DNA of 64,000 nt from Goodfellowiella coeruleoviolacea (GTDB taxonomy: Bacteria; Actinomycetota; Actinomycetes; Mycobacteriales; Pseudonocardiaceae): NCBI RefSeq assembly GCF_024171785.1, contig NZ_JAMTCK010000006.1, positions 372,001 through 436,000 on the forward strand, in the 5' to 3' direction. This document shows positions 44,266-51,826 of the stretch, piece after piece. The first letter of the stretch is position 1, and the number at the start of each line of letters is the position of its first letter. The translations under genes and the position numbers were made by a program. A model generated the notes under the pieces. That model saw only the letters and a list, made by a program, of their open reading frames with translations, had not been told where the DNA came from and searched no databases.

Positions 44266-44760
44266 TCACGCGACCGGCCGCGCCGGGTTCGTGGCGGTGG
44301 GCAGCTGCCGGAAGAACGCGCTCAGCTCGGCCACCTGCGCGGGGTGGAAGGCCCGCTTGGGCAGCGTGGCGATGGTCCGCCTGGTCTGGTGGAGCACGAA
44401 GAACTCCGGCGTCTCCTCGACCTTGTGGAAGCCCCGCCAGTTGTACTCGGCCTTGTCCAGGTCGGTTTCCACCCGGTAGCTGTGCTCGGTGATCAGCACG
44501 TGGGTGGGGCGGATGAACCTGGCGGCCATCCTGCGGATGACCAGCCCGGGCACGAGTTCCAGCGCCACGGCGCCCGCGACCGCCACCGCCAGGCAGACGA
44601 CGACCACCTGGTACCGCTCGAAGAGCGCGACGCTCAGCGCCGTGAGCACGACGAGCAGGCCGCAGGCCGACCAGACCAGCACCCGGGCAGGGCGGAGGGT
44701 GCGGCGCACGCCCCGGCTGATCTCCTTGCGGTCCGGTTGGTAGGTGGTGGTCACGTACAT
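44266..44760 (-). CDS. YcxB-like membrane protein
   Basis: A 164-residue protein with two adjacent transmembrane helices (about 28-47 and 52-73) and a cytosolic C-terminal domain (TEHSYRVETDLDKAEYNWRG ... FFVLHQTRRTIATLPKRAF) that matches the YcxB-like pattern of strands after a helical hairpin. Function unknown. ATG 44760 follows GGAGA. Convergent with the dipeptidase. Confidence 0.7.
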   Translation of the reverse strand: MYVTTTYQPDRKEISRGVRRTLRPARVLVWSACGLLVVLTALSVALFERYQVVVVCLAVAVAGAVALELVPGLVIRRMAARFIRPTHVLITEHSYRVETDLDKAEYNWRGFHKVEETPEFFVLHQTRRTIATLPKRAFHPAQVAELSAFFRQLPTATNPARPVA

Positions 44761-45202
44761 GCTGGTGTCTCCGGTCGGCCGTGGGGGCCTGGTCGGCACG
44801 CCTGGCGCGGGCAGCTCGGCCCCGAGGGGCGGCCCGGTCGTCGCGGCCCCGTCCCTCGGCACCCGCCGCCCGGAGCCGTGGTGATCAGTCGCCCCCGACA
44901 AGGTGCGATCATTGTCAATGGCCTGGGCGGAAAATCCAACCAATGGGCTAATTGCTGGTGTTGGCAGCCCTGGGGCGGCCCTGAGCTGGGCCGATCAACG
45001 CGGCGTCACCCGTTTGGGCCTGCGTGAGATGTCAACTCGCAGGGTTTGCAACGTCGACTCGCGCTGCCTGAACGTGCAACTCGCGGGGTTTGCAACGTCG
45101 ACTCGCGGGTTTGCTTGTGGGAATTGATCGCGGGTGGAGTGCACATCCGGGGTGCGGCGGGGCGTTTTCCGGTCCGGCAACCACTGGGCTGCGAAGGGAG
45201 CG
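44761..45202. other. Intergenic stretch of 442 bp with repeat family 2
   Basis: Divergent promoter region between the YcxB-like gene and the sigma factor. It includes two tandem copies of repeat family 2 at 45006-45107; no gene supported. Confidence 0.6.
45006..45107 (+). repeat. Dispersed intergenic repeat family 2, copies 2 and 3 in tandem
   Basis: 45006-45063 matches the reverse complement of 7497-7554 (52/58). A second unit follows: 45077-45107 repeats 45033-45063 with one mismatch in 31 (CAACTCGCRGGGTTTGCAAC then GTCGACTCGCG), period 44 bp. Confidence 0.9.
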
Positions 45203-45724
45203 ATGGTGCGTGATGGGTTCGACCAGTTCGTCGCCGAGCGATTAGACCGGCTGCTGGGCTACGCCACCGCCCTGGCCTGCGATCCCCACCTGGCGCAGGA
45301 CATCGTGCAGGAGGTGCTGGTGCGCGCGCAGGTGCGCTGGGCGCGGATCGGCGCCATGGCCGCGCCCGACCTGTACGTGCGGCGGATGATCACCAACGAG
45401 TACCTGTCCTGGCGGCGCCGGCGGGCCCGCCGGGACGTCGCCGCGGAGCACCGCACGCTCGACGCGCTCGGCACCCCCACCGCCGATCCGGCCGACCGGT
45501 GCGCCGAGCGGGACGCCATGCGGGCCCGCATCGCGGTGCTGCCGCGCAAGCAGCGGGCCGCGCTCGTGCTGCGCTACTACGAGGACCGCAGTGACGCGGA
45601 CATCGCCGCCGTCCTCGGCTGCACCGCCGCCACCGTGCGCAGCCACATCTCCCGCGCGCTCCGCACCCTGCGCGCGGCCGACACCGCCGTGGGAACGCCA
45701 CGGCTGCGGGAGGCGATCACATGA
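45203..45724 (+). CDS. ECF sigma factor, SigE-family type
   Basis: A 173-residue ECF factor: region 2 with LLGYATALACDPHLAQDIVQEVLVRA and YVRRMITNEYLSWRRRR, and region 4 with LPRKQRAALVLRYYEDRSDADIAAVLGCTAATVRSHISRAL at about 114-154. GAAGGGAG precedes ATG 45203. Its stop overlaps the LCP start as ATGA, so the second gene occupies the place usually taken by an anti-sigma factor. Confidence 0.92.
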   Translation: MVRDGFDQFVAERLDRLLGYATALACDPHLAQDIVQEVLVRAQVRWARIGAMAAPDLYVRRMITNEYLSWRRRRARRDVAAEHRTLDALGTPTADPADRCAERDAMRARIAVLPRKQRAALVLRYYEDRSDADIAAVLGCTAATVRSHISRALRTLRAADTAVGTPRLREAIT

Positions 45725-46905
45725 GCTTCGACCCCACCGAACACCTCGTCCGGGAGGCGCTGGCCGAGGAGGCCGCCCGGGCCGTCGACCCCCAACTCGT
45801 CCGGGACGAGCTGCACCGGCGCGGGCGGCACGCCACGAGCTGGTGGCGCCGCGGCCCGGTCCTGGTGGCCACGGCGGTCACGGCCGTCGCCGCCGCGGCA
45901 CTCGGCGTTGTCGCCCTGCCCCGGCTGGGGGTGGCGCACAGTGGCGCGGTGGCCGGCGCGGACGGGTCAGCGGTGAACCAGAACATCCTGCTGGCCGGGT
46001 TCGACGAGTTCGGCCTCACCGACTCGATCATGCTGGCGCACCTGGGCGCGGACGGATCGGCCTCGGTCGTGTCCCTGCCCCGCGACTCGTGGGTGACCGT
46101 GCCCGGCCACGGCATGGCCAAGCTGAACTCCGTCTACCGCCGCGCCCGGGAGGACGCGCTGGCCCAGGGGCGGGACGAGACGGCCGCCGCCCAGGCCGGC
46201 ACGGGCAAGCTGATCGAGACCGTGCGGGACCTCACCGGGGTGGGCGTCGACCACTACGCCCTGGTCGACATGGCCGGCTTCGACCGGCTGAGCACCGCGG
46301 TGGGCGGGGTCGCGGTGTGCGAGCGGACCGTGGTCGTGGACCCGGGCTCCGGCCAGGTCGTCTCGGGTGGCCGCCAGGAGCTGTCCGGGCCGGCGGCCCT
46401 GGAGTTCCTCCGGCAGCGCCGCGACCTGCCCCGGGGTGACCTGGACCGGATCGCCCGGTTGCAGGCGTTCACCGGTGCGCTGGTGCGCAAGCTGGTGACC
46501 GGGACGGTCCTGACCGACGAGCAGAGCCGCACCGCCCTGCTGACGGCGGTCCGGGACAGCGTGCGCGTGGACCCCGGCTGGGACCTGATCGGGTTCGCCG
46601 AGCAGGTGCGCGGCCTCCGGGTGGACTCGCTGCGCATGGCCACCATCCCGGTCGGCGACCAGAGCCTGGTGGTGCCGGATGGCGGCCATGCCGTCGAGGT
46701 CGTGCCCGACCAGGTGCGCTCGTTCGTCCAGGCGTTCACCACCGGTACCGGCAGCACCGCGGGAACCGGCAACACCGCCGGCACCAGTGGCACCGCCGAC
46801 CCCGGTGGCAGCACCCCGTCCGGTGGCAACACCGCACCCGGCAACACCGCACCCGGGGACACCGCCGCGCCCGGCACCACCGAGTACGTGCCCTGCGCGA
46901 ACTGA
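45721..46905 (+). CDS. LCP-family (LytR-CpsA-Psr) protein with anti-sigma-like N-terminus
   Basis: A 394-residue single-pass membrane protein. Residues 1-45 are cytoplasmic and charged (FDPTEHLVREALAEEAARAV), one helix spans about 48-70, and the outside LCP domain shows DSIMLAHL, VSLPRDSWV, KLNSVYRRA and a DLDRIARLQAF motif with the phosphate-binding Arg. LCP enzymes attach wall polymers to peptidoglycan. The tail is Thr/Gly/Ala-rich (GNTAGTSGTADPGGSTPSGG), probably in the wall. Translational coupling to the sigma factor and the short cytoplasmic helix suggest it may also restrain that sigma factor (inference). Confidence 0.85.
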   Translation: MSFDPTEHLVREALAEEAARAVDPQLVRDELHRRGRHATSWWRRGPVLVATAVTAVAAAALGVVALPRLGVAHSGAVAGADGSAVNQNILLAGFDEFGLTDSIMLAHLGADGSASVVSLPRDSWVTVPGHGMAKLNSVYRRAREDALAQGRDETAAAQAGTGKLIETVRDLTGVGVDHYALVDMAGFDRLSTAVGGVAVCERTVVVDPGSGQVVSGGRQELSGPAALEFLRQRRDLPRGDLDRIARLQAFTGALVRKLVTGTVLTDEQSRTALLTAVRDSVRVDPGWDLIGFAEQVRGLRVDSLRMATIPVGDQSLVVPDGGHAVEVVPDQVRSFVQAFTTGTGSTAGTGNTAGTSGTADPGGSTPSGGNTAPGNTAPGDTAAPGTTEYVPCAN

Positions 46906-46974
46906 CCGCCCGCGAACCGACCACATCGGACAGATCGGACGCCGAAAACGGTTGGCGCACCAGGGAGAACCGGA

Positions 46975-47018
46975 ACCGGCCGGCAACCGCGGGGGCACTC
47001 CTCGCGGCACCGGCCGGT
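46975..47018. terminator. Hairpin between convergent genes
   Basis: ACCGGCCGG (46975-46983) and CCGGCCGGT (47010-47018) form the outer stem, CCGCG and CGCGG the inner one. It separates the converging LCP and aminotransferase genes. Confidence 0.55.
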
Positions 47019-47058
47019 CACGGCGGGCGGAACCCGGGCGCGCGGCCCGCCTTCGGGG

Positions 47059-48153
47059 TCAGCCGGCCAGTGCCCGAACGGCGGCGGCCAGCCGGGTGAT
47101 GCCGGTGTCGATCTGCTCGGGCGACAGGCCCGCGAAGGCCAGCCGGACCGCGTTGTGGCCGCCGTCGAGCAGGAAGTCGGTGCCGTTGACGAAGGCCACG
47201 CCGTGCTCGCGCGCGACCGGGGCGAGCCGGTCGACCAGCACGCCCTCGGGCAGTTCGACCCACATGAAGTAGCCGCCCTGCGGCGGGGTGAACCGCGCCT
47301 CGGGCAGCTCCCGGCGCAGCGCGGCGACCAGGGCGTCGCGCCGCTCGCGCAGGGCCGTCCGCACCACGCTGATCGACCGGTCGAGCAGGCCGGAGCGGCA
47401 GTACTCGTTGACGATCGACTGGGACACCATGTTCGGCGAGATGTAGGTGTTGGTGGCCAGCTTGATGACCTCCGCCAGCACCTTCTTCGGGCCGACCAGG
47501 TAGCCGCAGCGCAGGCCGGGCGCGACCGTCTTGGAGAACGACGACGCGTAGACCACGGTGTCGGCGGTGTCCTGGGACAGCATGGTGGGCAGCGGCTCGC
47601 CCTCGAACCGGATCGACACGTAGGGGTCGTCCTCGAACACGACGAAGCCGTGCTCGGCGGCGAGCGCCAGCAGCTGGGTGCGCTTGGCCGCGCTGAGCGT
47701 GTAGCCGGCCGGGTTCTGGAAGTTGGGGATGATGTGCGCCAGCGCGGGCCGCACCCCACCGTCCACCAGGGACCGCAGCGCGGCCACGTCGACGCCGTCG
47801 GTCTCCAGGTCGACCGCGTGCACGGTGGCGCCGCGCTGCCGCAGGCTGAGCAGGGTGCGGTCGTAGGTGGGGGCCTCGACCACCACGTCGTCGCCTGGCC
47901 GCACCAGCGTCTGGAACAGGAAGGCGTCGGCCTGCATGGACCCGTTGGTCACCAGCACCTGGTCCACGTCCACGCCGTGCTGCTCCGCGATCCACTCGCG
48001 CAGCGGCAGGTAGCCGCCGGCCGTGCCGTAGCCGAACGTGCCGGCCGGGTCGGTGCTGAACGCTTTCTGCGTCGCCTCGGCCAGCCCTTGGGTGTCGATG
48101 ATGTCCAGCGACGGGGCGCCGCGGGTGAACGGGATCAACGCATCCGGGGTCAT
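47059..48153 (-). CDS. PLP-dependent class I/II aminotransferase
   Basis: A 364-residue fold-type I enzyme similar to 2-aminoadipate/aromatic aminotransferases of the MocR-like branch without the DNA-binding domain. PLP residues: NGSMQADAFL (phosphate region), IIPNFQNPAGYTLS, FEDDPY with the Asp to pyridine N, and the Schiff-base Lys in ASSFSKTVAPGLR. RLAFAGLSPEQID contains the carboxylate-binding Arg. Substrate cannot be fixed from sequence. Confidence 0.9.
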   Translation of the reverse strand: MTPDALIPFTRGAPSLDIIDTQGLAEATQKAFSTDPAGTFGYGTAGGYLPLREWIAEQHGVDVDQVLVTNGSMQADAFLFQTLVRPGDDVVVEAPTYDRTLLSLRQRGATVHAVDLETDGVDVAALRSLVDGGVRPALAHIIPNFQNPAGYTLSAAKRTQLLALAAEHGFVVFEDDPYVSIRFEGEPLPTMLSQDTADTVVYASSFSKTVAPGLRCGYLVGPKKVLAEVIKLATNTYISPNMVSQSIVNEYCRSGLLDRSISVVRTALRERRDALVAALRRELPEARFTPPQGGYFMWVELPEGVLVDRLAPVAREHGVAFVNGTDFLLDGGHNAVRLAFAGLSPEQIDTGITRLAAAVRALAG

Positions 48154-48247
48154 GGGCGCGAGCGTATAACCAGCACCGCCGGCCGGGCCCGCGAGTTGTG
48201 CCGGCCCGCGGTGCCCCCTCGGTTCACCAGCTCAGCGCCCCCGGGGT

Positions 48248-48516
48248 TCAGCGGCTCAGGCTGGTCTCGTGCCGCATGTGCGCCAGCTTCTCGGGGTGCG
48301 CACGGCGTAGAGCCCGGTGATCAGGCCGCCCTCGACGCGCACCGCCACCACGGTGTCGATCTCCCCGTCCCGCCGCAGCACCAGCGCCGGGTGGCCGTTG
48401 ACCTGCGCCGGCCGCAGGGCCGCCGCGGCGATCCGGGCCAGCACCGGGGCCACGCTCGCCGCCAGACACCGGACCCGCCCGGTCTGTGACACCGCCCGGG
48501 CTGTGCCACCGCCCGG
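48248..48516 (-). pseudogene. Remnant of an ECF41 (SigJ-type) sigma factor, C-terminal part with frameshift
   Basis: One minus-strand frame reads ALRPAQVNGHPALVLRRDG, EIDTVVAVRVEGGLITGLYA; the sequence then continues in another frame as PEKLAHMRHETSLSR before a stop at 48248. Together these match the C-terminal SnoaL-like domain ending of ECF41 sigma factors (typically ...GLYxVRNPEKL...). A single missing base around 48295-48301 would restore the frame. Sigma regions 2 and 4 are absent: upstream DNA is the promoter of the divergent carboxymuconolactone decarboxylase gene, the usual ECF41 partner. Confidence 0.7.
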
Positions 48517-48569
48517 TCCGGTCGCGCGAGTGGTCGGCCCGCGTGTGGTGGCCGTCACCGGTCCCGTGC

Positions 48570-48596
48570 TGTCACACGGCGCGCGCCGCCGGCATC
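48570..48596 (+). promoter_or_regulatory. ECF41-type promoter candidate
   Basis: TGTCACA at 48570-48576, a 16-bp spacer, then CATC at 48593-48596. The published ECF41 promoter is TGTCACA-N16-CGTC as I recall it, so this differs at one base. It lies 66 bp before the decarboxylase-family gene. Confidence 0.5.
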
Positions 48597-48661
48597 TGGT
48601 GGTCGTCGCGCGGCGCCGCCGCGGACCAGCCCACCCGACACCACCACGTGAGGACAGTGCC

Positions 48662-49150
48662 ATGACTTCCCGGTTCAACCTGTTCGACAACGAACTCGGC
48701 GGCAAGTTCGCCAAACGGTTCGGCAACGCCAGCCTGGTGATCATCCAGTCGGCGCTGCCGAAGTCCACTCAGGAACTGGTGCAGTTGCGCGTCAGCCAGA
48801 TCAACGGCTGTGGCTGGTGCGCCGACGTCCACACCAAGGACGCCGCCGCCGCCGGTGAGACCGCGGTGCGGCTCAACCTGGTCGCCACCTGGCGTGAGTC
48901 CACTGTGTTCACCAACGCCGAGCGGGCCGCGCTGGCGCTCGCCGAGGAGGGCACCCGGCTCGCCGACGCCCACCCCGGCGTGTCCGACCAGACCTGGGCC
49001 CGGGTGCGCGAGCACTACACCGACGACCAGATCGCCGCGCTGGTCGCGCTGGTCGCCCAGATCAACGCGGCCAACCGGCTCGCCGTGATCACGCGCCAGC
49101 AGGGCGGCTCCTACCAGCCCGGCATGTTCGCCACCGCCACGGCGAACTGA
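48662..49150 (+). CDS. Carboxymuconolactone decarboxylase/AhpD-family protein
   Basis: A 162-residue helical protein with the redox motif NGCGWCADVH (Cys50, Cys53, His57) of the AhpD-like peroxidase branch, and the preceding VSQIN helix. It likely reduces peroxides or acts as a thiol oxidoreductase. ATG 48662 follows GAGGACA. Genes of this family are the classic neighbours and targets of ECF41 sigma factors, and a decayed ECF41 gene lies directly upstream. Confidence 0.9.
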   Translation: MTSRFNLFDNELGGKFAKRFGNASLVIIQSALPKSTQELVQLRVSQINGCGWCADVHTKDAAAAGETAVRLNLVATWRESTVFTNAERAALALAEEGTRLADAHPGVSDQTWARVREHYTDDQIAALVALVAQINAANRLAVITRQQGGSYQPGMFATATAN

Positions 49151-49234
49151 TCACGGGCGGATCCCGGCCCGGCCCAGGACCACCCCGGTCCGGGGCCGGG
49201 TCGCGGCCCGCCGCCGCGGGTACGGTGTGCGGCC

Positions 49235-49882
49235 GTGTCCCAATCCACCACCCAGTCCACCACCAGGGCTGCCTACGACGCCGTCGTCACCGTCTACGCG
49301 GAACTCGTCCGCGACTTCCTCGCGGACCTGCCGCTGGAACGCGCGATGCTGGCCGCGTTCGCCGAACTCGTGCGGACCCACGACGCCGGACCCGTCGCCG
49401 ACCTCGGTTGCGGCCCCGGCCAGCTGACCGCGCACCTGCACGACCTCGGGCTCACCACCTTCGGGGTGGACCTGTCCCCCGCGATGATCGCCCGGGCCCG
49501 CCAGGACCACCCGCACCTGCGGTTCGACGAGGGCACGATGACCGCGCTGGAGATCGGCGATGGGGTGCTCGGCGGCATCCTCGCGCACTTCTCCACCATC
49601 CACACCCCGCCGGCGGAACTGCCGGTGGTGTTCGCCGAGTTCCACCGGGTGCTCGCGCCAGGCGGCCACCTGCTGCTCGGGTTCTTCGCCGGCGACGACC
49701 CGCGGCCGCAGGAGTTCGACCACAAGGTCACGCTCGCCTACCGGTGGTCGCCGGACAGCCTCGCGGAGCTGTTGCGGCAGGCCGGGTTCGTCGAGGTGGG
49801 CCGGTTGCGGCGGGAGCCGCGCGAGGGCGAGCGGCAGTTCCACCAGGCGCACCTGCTGATGCGCAAGCCGCCCCAGGGCTGA
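49235..49882 (+). CDS. SAM-dependent class I methyltransferase
   Basis: A 215-residue enzyme: motif I VADLGCGPGQLT near 54-65, motif II FGVDLSPAMI, and post motif RVLAPGGHLLLGFF. Ubiquinone-biosynthesis-like small-molecule methyltransferase fold; substrate unknown. GTG 49235 lacks a ribosome binding site but TACGGT lies 8 nt upstream, so a leaderless message is plausible. Confidence 0.88.
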   Translation: MSQSTTQSTTRAAYDAVVTVYAELVRDFLADLPLERAMLAAFAELVRTHDAGPVADLGCGPGQLTAHLHDLGLTTFGVDLSPAMIARARQDHPHLRFDEGTMTALEIGDGVLGGILAHFSTIHTPPAELPVVFAEFHRVLAPGGHLLLGFFAGDDPRPQEFDHKVTLAYRWSPDSLAELLRQAGFVEVGRLRREPREGERQFHQAHLLMRKPPQG

Positions 49883-49911
49883 CCAACGCCTGCGGCCGGT
49901 GTGGGCGGGCG

Positions 49912-50784
49912 CTACGCCCGCGCCGACCGGTGCGCGGTGCCGGCGAGCTGGGCGAACGAGCGGACCAGCGGGTTCTCCCGCGCGCTCGCCCAGGCGACGA
50001 CGAGGCGACTCGGCGGCATGTCGGTGAGGGGTGCCACGGTCAGCCCGTCGGGCAGGGCGTGGCTGAGCGGCGCGATCCCGACCATGCCGTTCCACAGCAC
50101 GGCTTGCAGGCACTCGGTGACCGTGCGCACCACCGGGCCGGCGGGCCGTTCCCCGACCGGTGCCGCCCCGTTCCAGTAGGCGCGCCAGATCGGGTCGGTG
50201 CCGTCCGGCAGCTGGAACCAGGGCCGGTCGGCGAGGTCGGCCAGCCGCAGGGGACCGCGGTTGGCGAGCGGGTCGTCGGTGCGCAGCACCGCCCCGACCC
50301 GCTCGGAGCGCAGCACGCGCGTGCTGATCCCGGTGTCGTCAAAGGGAGTTCGGGTGAGCGCCACGTCGACCAGCCCGGCGCGCAGCCCGGTGGTGGGGTC
50401 GGTGAAGTCGGCCTCGCGGAAGCGGATCGCCACCTCGGGGTGGCGGCGGCGGAACGCCGCGGCCACGCTGGTGCCGAGTTCCCGGCCGGTGTCGGCGAGC
50501 GTGCCGACGGTGAGCGTGGCCGCCCCGGCCGCCGCGGTCACCCGCGCGCGGGCCCGCTCCGCCTGTTCCAGCAGGGCGGTGGCCTCCGCGTACAGGGTCT
50601 GCCCGGCGGCGGTCAGCGCCACGCCCGCGGCCGACCGGTGCAGCAGCACCACACCCAGGTCGGTTTCCAGCTGCTTGATGGCCCGGCTCAGCGGCGGCTG
50701 CGTCATGTGCAGCCGGGCGGCCGCGCGCCCGTAGTGGCGTTCCTCGGCCACGGCGACGAAGTAGTGCAGCAACCGGAACTCCAC
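49912..50784 (-). CDS. LysR-family regulator
   Basis: A 290-residue regulator starting MEFRLLHYFVAVAEERHYG, with the LysR HTH (RAAARLHMTQPPLSRAIKQLE, residues 20-40) and a periplasmic-binding-like effector domain (LTVGTLADTGREL...). It is divergent from the MBL-fold hydrolase at 50867, the usual LysR target arrangement. GTG 50784 has TATCGT about 8 nt upstream and no Shine-Dalgarno. Confidence 0.92.
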   Translation of the reverse strand: MEFRLLHYFVAVAEERHYGRAAARLHMTQPPLSRAIKQLETDLGVVLLHRSAAGVALTAAGQTLYAEATALLEQAERARARVTAAAGAATLTVGTLADTGRELGTSVAAAFRRRHPEVAIRFREADFTDPTTGLRAGLVDVALTRTPFDDTGISTRVLRSERVGAVLRTDDPLANRGPLRLADLADRPWFQLPDGTDPIWRAYWNGAAPVGERPAGPVVRTVTECLQAVLWNGMVGIAPLSHALPDGLTVAPLTDMPPSRLVVAWASARENPLVRSFAQLAGTAHRSARA

Positions 50785-50866
50785 GACCAGCGACGATACC
50801 CGTGCGGCATCGGGTTGCCCGGATGGGTGTTGGACGCCGGCCGGGCGGCGGCGTGACAGTCGGGAC

Positions 50867-51760
50867 ATGGATTTCGCACCACTCACGCACGATCCGGTCG
50901 TCGACGTCAACCGGGCCGAGGAACTCGACCGCGACCTGGTGGTGATCCCCGACGGCGGCGTGGGCCTCGTGCCCAACGTCGGCGTGATCGGCGGCAGCCA
51001 CTCGGTGCTGGTCGTCGAGACCGGGTTGGGGCCGCGCAACGCCGAGCGGCTGCTCACCTTCGCCACCGAGTACGCCAGGGGCCGCAGGCTGTACCTGACC
51101 ACGACGCACTTCCACCCCGAGCACGCGTTCGGCGCGCAGGTCTTCGCGGGCGCGGCCACCTACCTGGTCAACCGCGCGCAGGCCGAGGACCTCGCCGGCA
51201 GGGGGCCGGGCTACCTGGAGATGTTCCGCGGGCTGGGCGCGCCGGTCGCGCGGGCGCTGGACGGTGTCGAACTGGTCGCGCCGGACGTGGTCTACGCCGA
51301 GCACCACGACCTGGACCTGGGCGGCCGGGTGGTGCGCCTGCGCGCCACGGGACGCGCGCACAGCAGGGGCGACCAGGTGGTGCTGGTGCCCGACGCCGGT
51401 GTCCTGTTCACCGGTGACCTGGTCGAGGCCGGCCAGTTCTCGATCTTCCCGTGGTTCCCGCCGCACGACGTGGACGTCTCCGGGCTGGGGTGGATCGAGG
51501 TGATGCACCGCCTGATCGCCACCGACCCGAGGGTGGTGGTGCCCGGCCACGGCGCCGTCGCCGGCCCCGGGGTGCTCGCCGACGTCCGCGACTACCTCGA
51601 ACTGCTGCTCGACGAGACGTGGGCGCGGCGGGACTCGGCGATGAGCGAGGAGACGATCGCCGCCGAGGTCGAGGCGCTGATGGTGCAGCGGCACCCGGAG
51701 TGGACCGGGCGGGACTGGATCAGCAGGGGCGTCGGCTGCTTCTGTGCGGAGCACGGCTGA
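50867..51760 (+). CDS. Metallo-beta-lactamase-fold hydrolase
   Basis: A 297-residue MBL protein. Metal motif appears as THFHPEHAFG, where the usual HxHxDH has Glu in place of Asp; further ligands in ATGRAHSRGD, FTGDLVEAG and VVPGHGAV. The Asp-to-Glu change may alter metal preference. Many such enzymes are quorum-quenching lactonases or glyoxalase II-like thioesterases; the role here is unknown. ATG 50867 is 82 bp from the divergent lysR start. Confidence 0.88.
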   Translation: MDFAPLTHDPVVDVNRAEELDRDLVVIPDGGVGLVPNVGVIGGSHSVLVVETGLGPRNAERLLTFATEYARGRRLYLTTTHFHPEHAFGAQVFAGAATYLVNRAQAEDLAGRGPGYLEMFRGLGAPVARALDGVELVAPDVVYAEHHDLDLGGRVVRLRATGRAHSRGDQVVLVPDAGVLFTGDLVEAGQFSIFPWFPPHDVDVSGLGWIEVMHRLIATDPRVVVPGHGAVAGPGVLADVRDYLELLLDETWARRDSAMSEETIAAEVEALMVQRHPEWTGRDWISRGVGCFCAEHG

Positions 51761-51826
51761 CCCGCCGGGCCCCCGGCCGCACCGCCCGTGCCGGGACCTG
51801 CCGCGTCCCGGCCACCGGTGCGCGGG

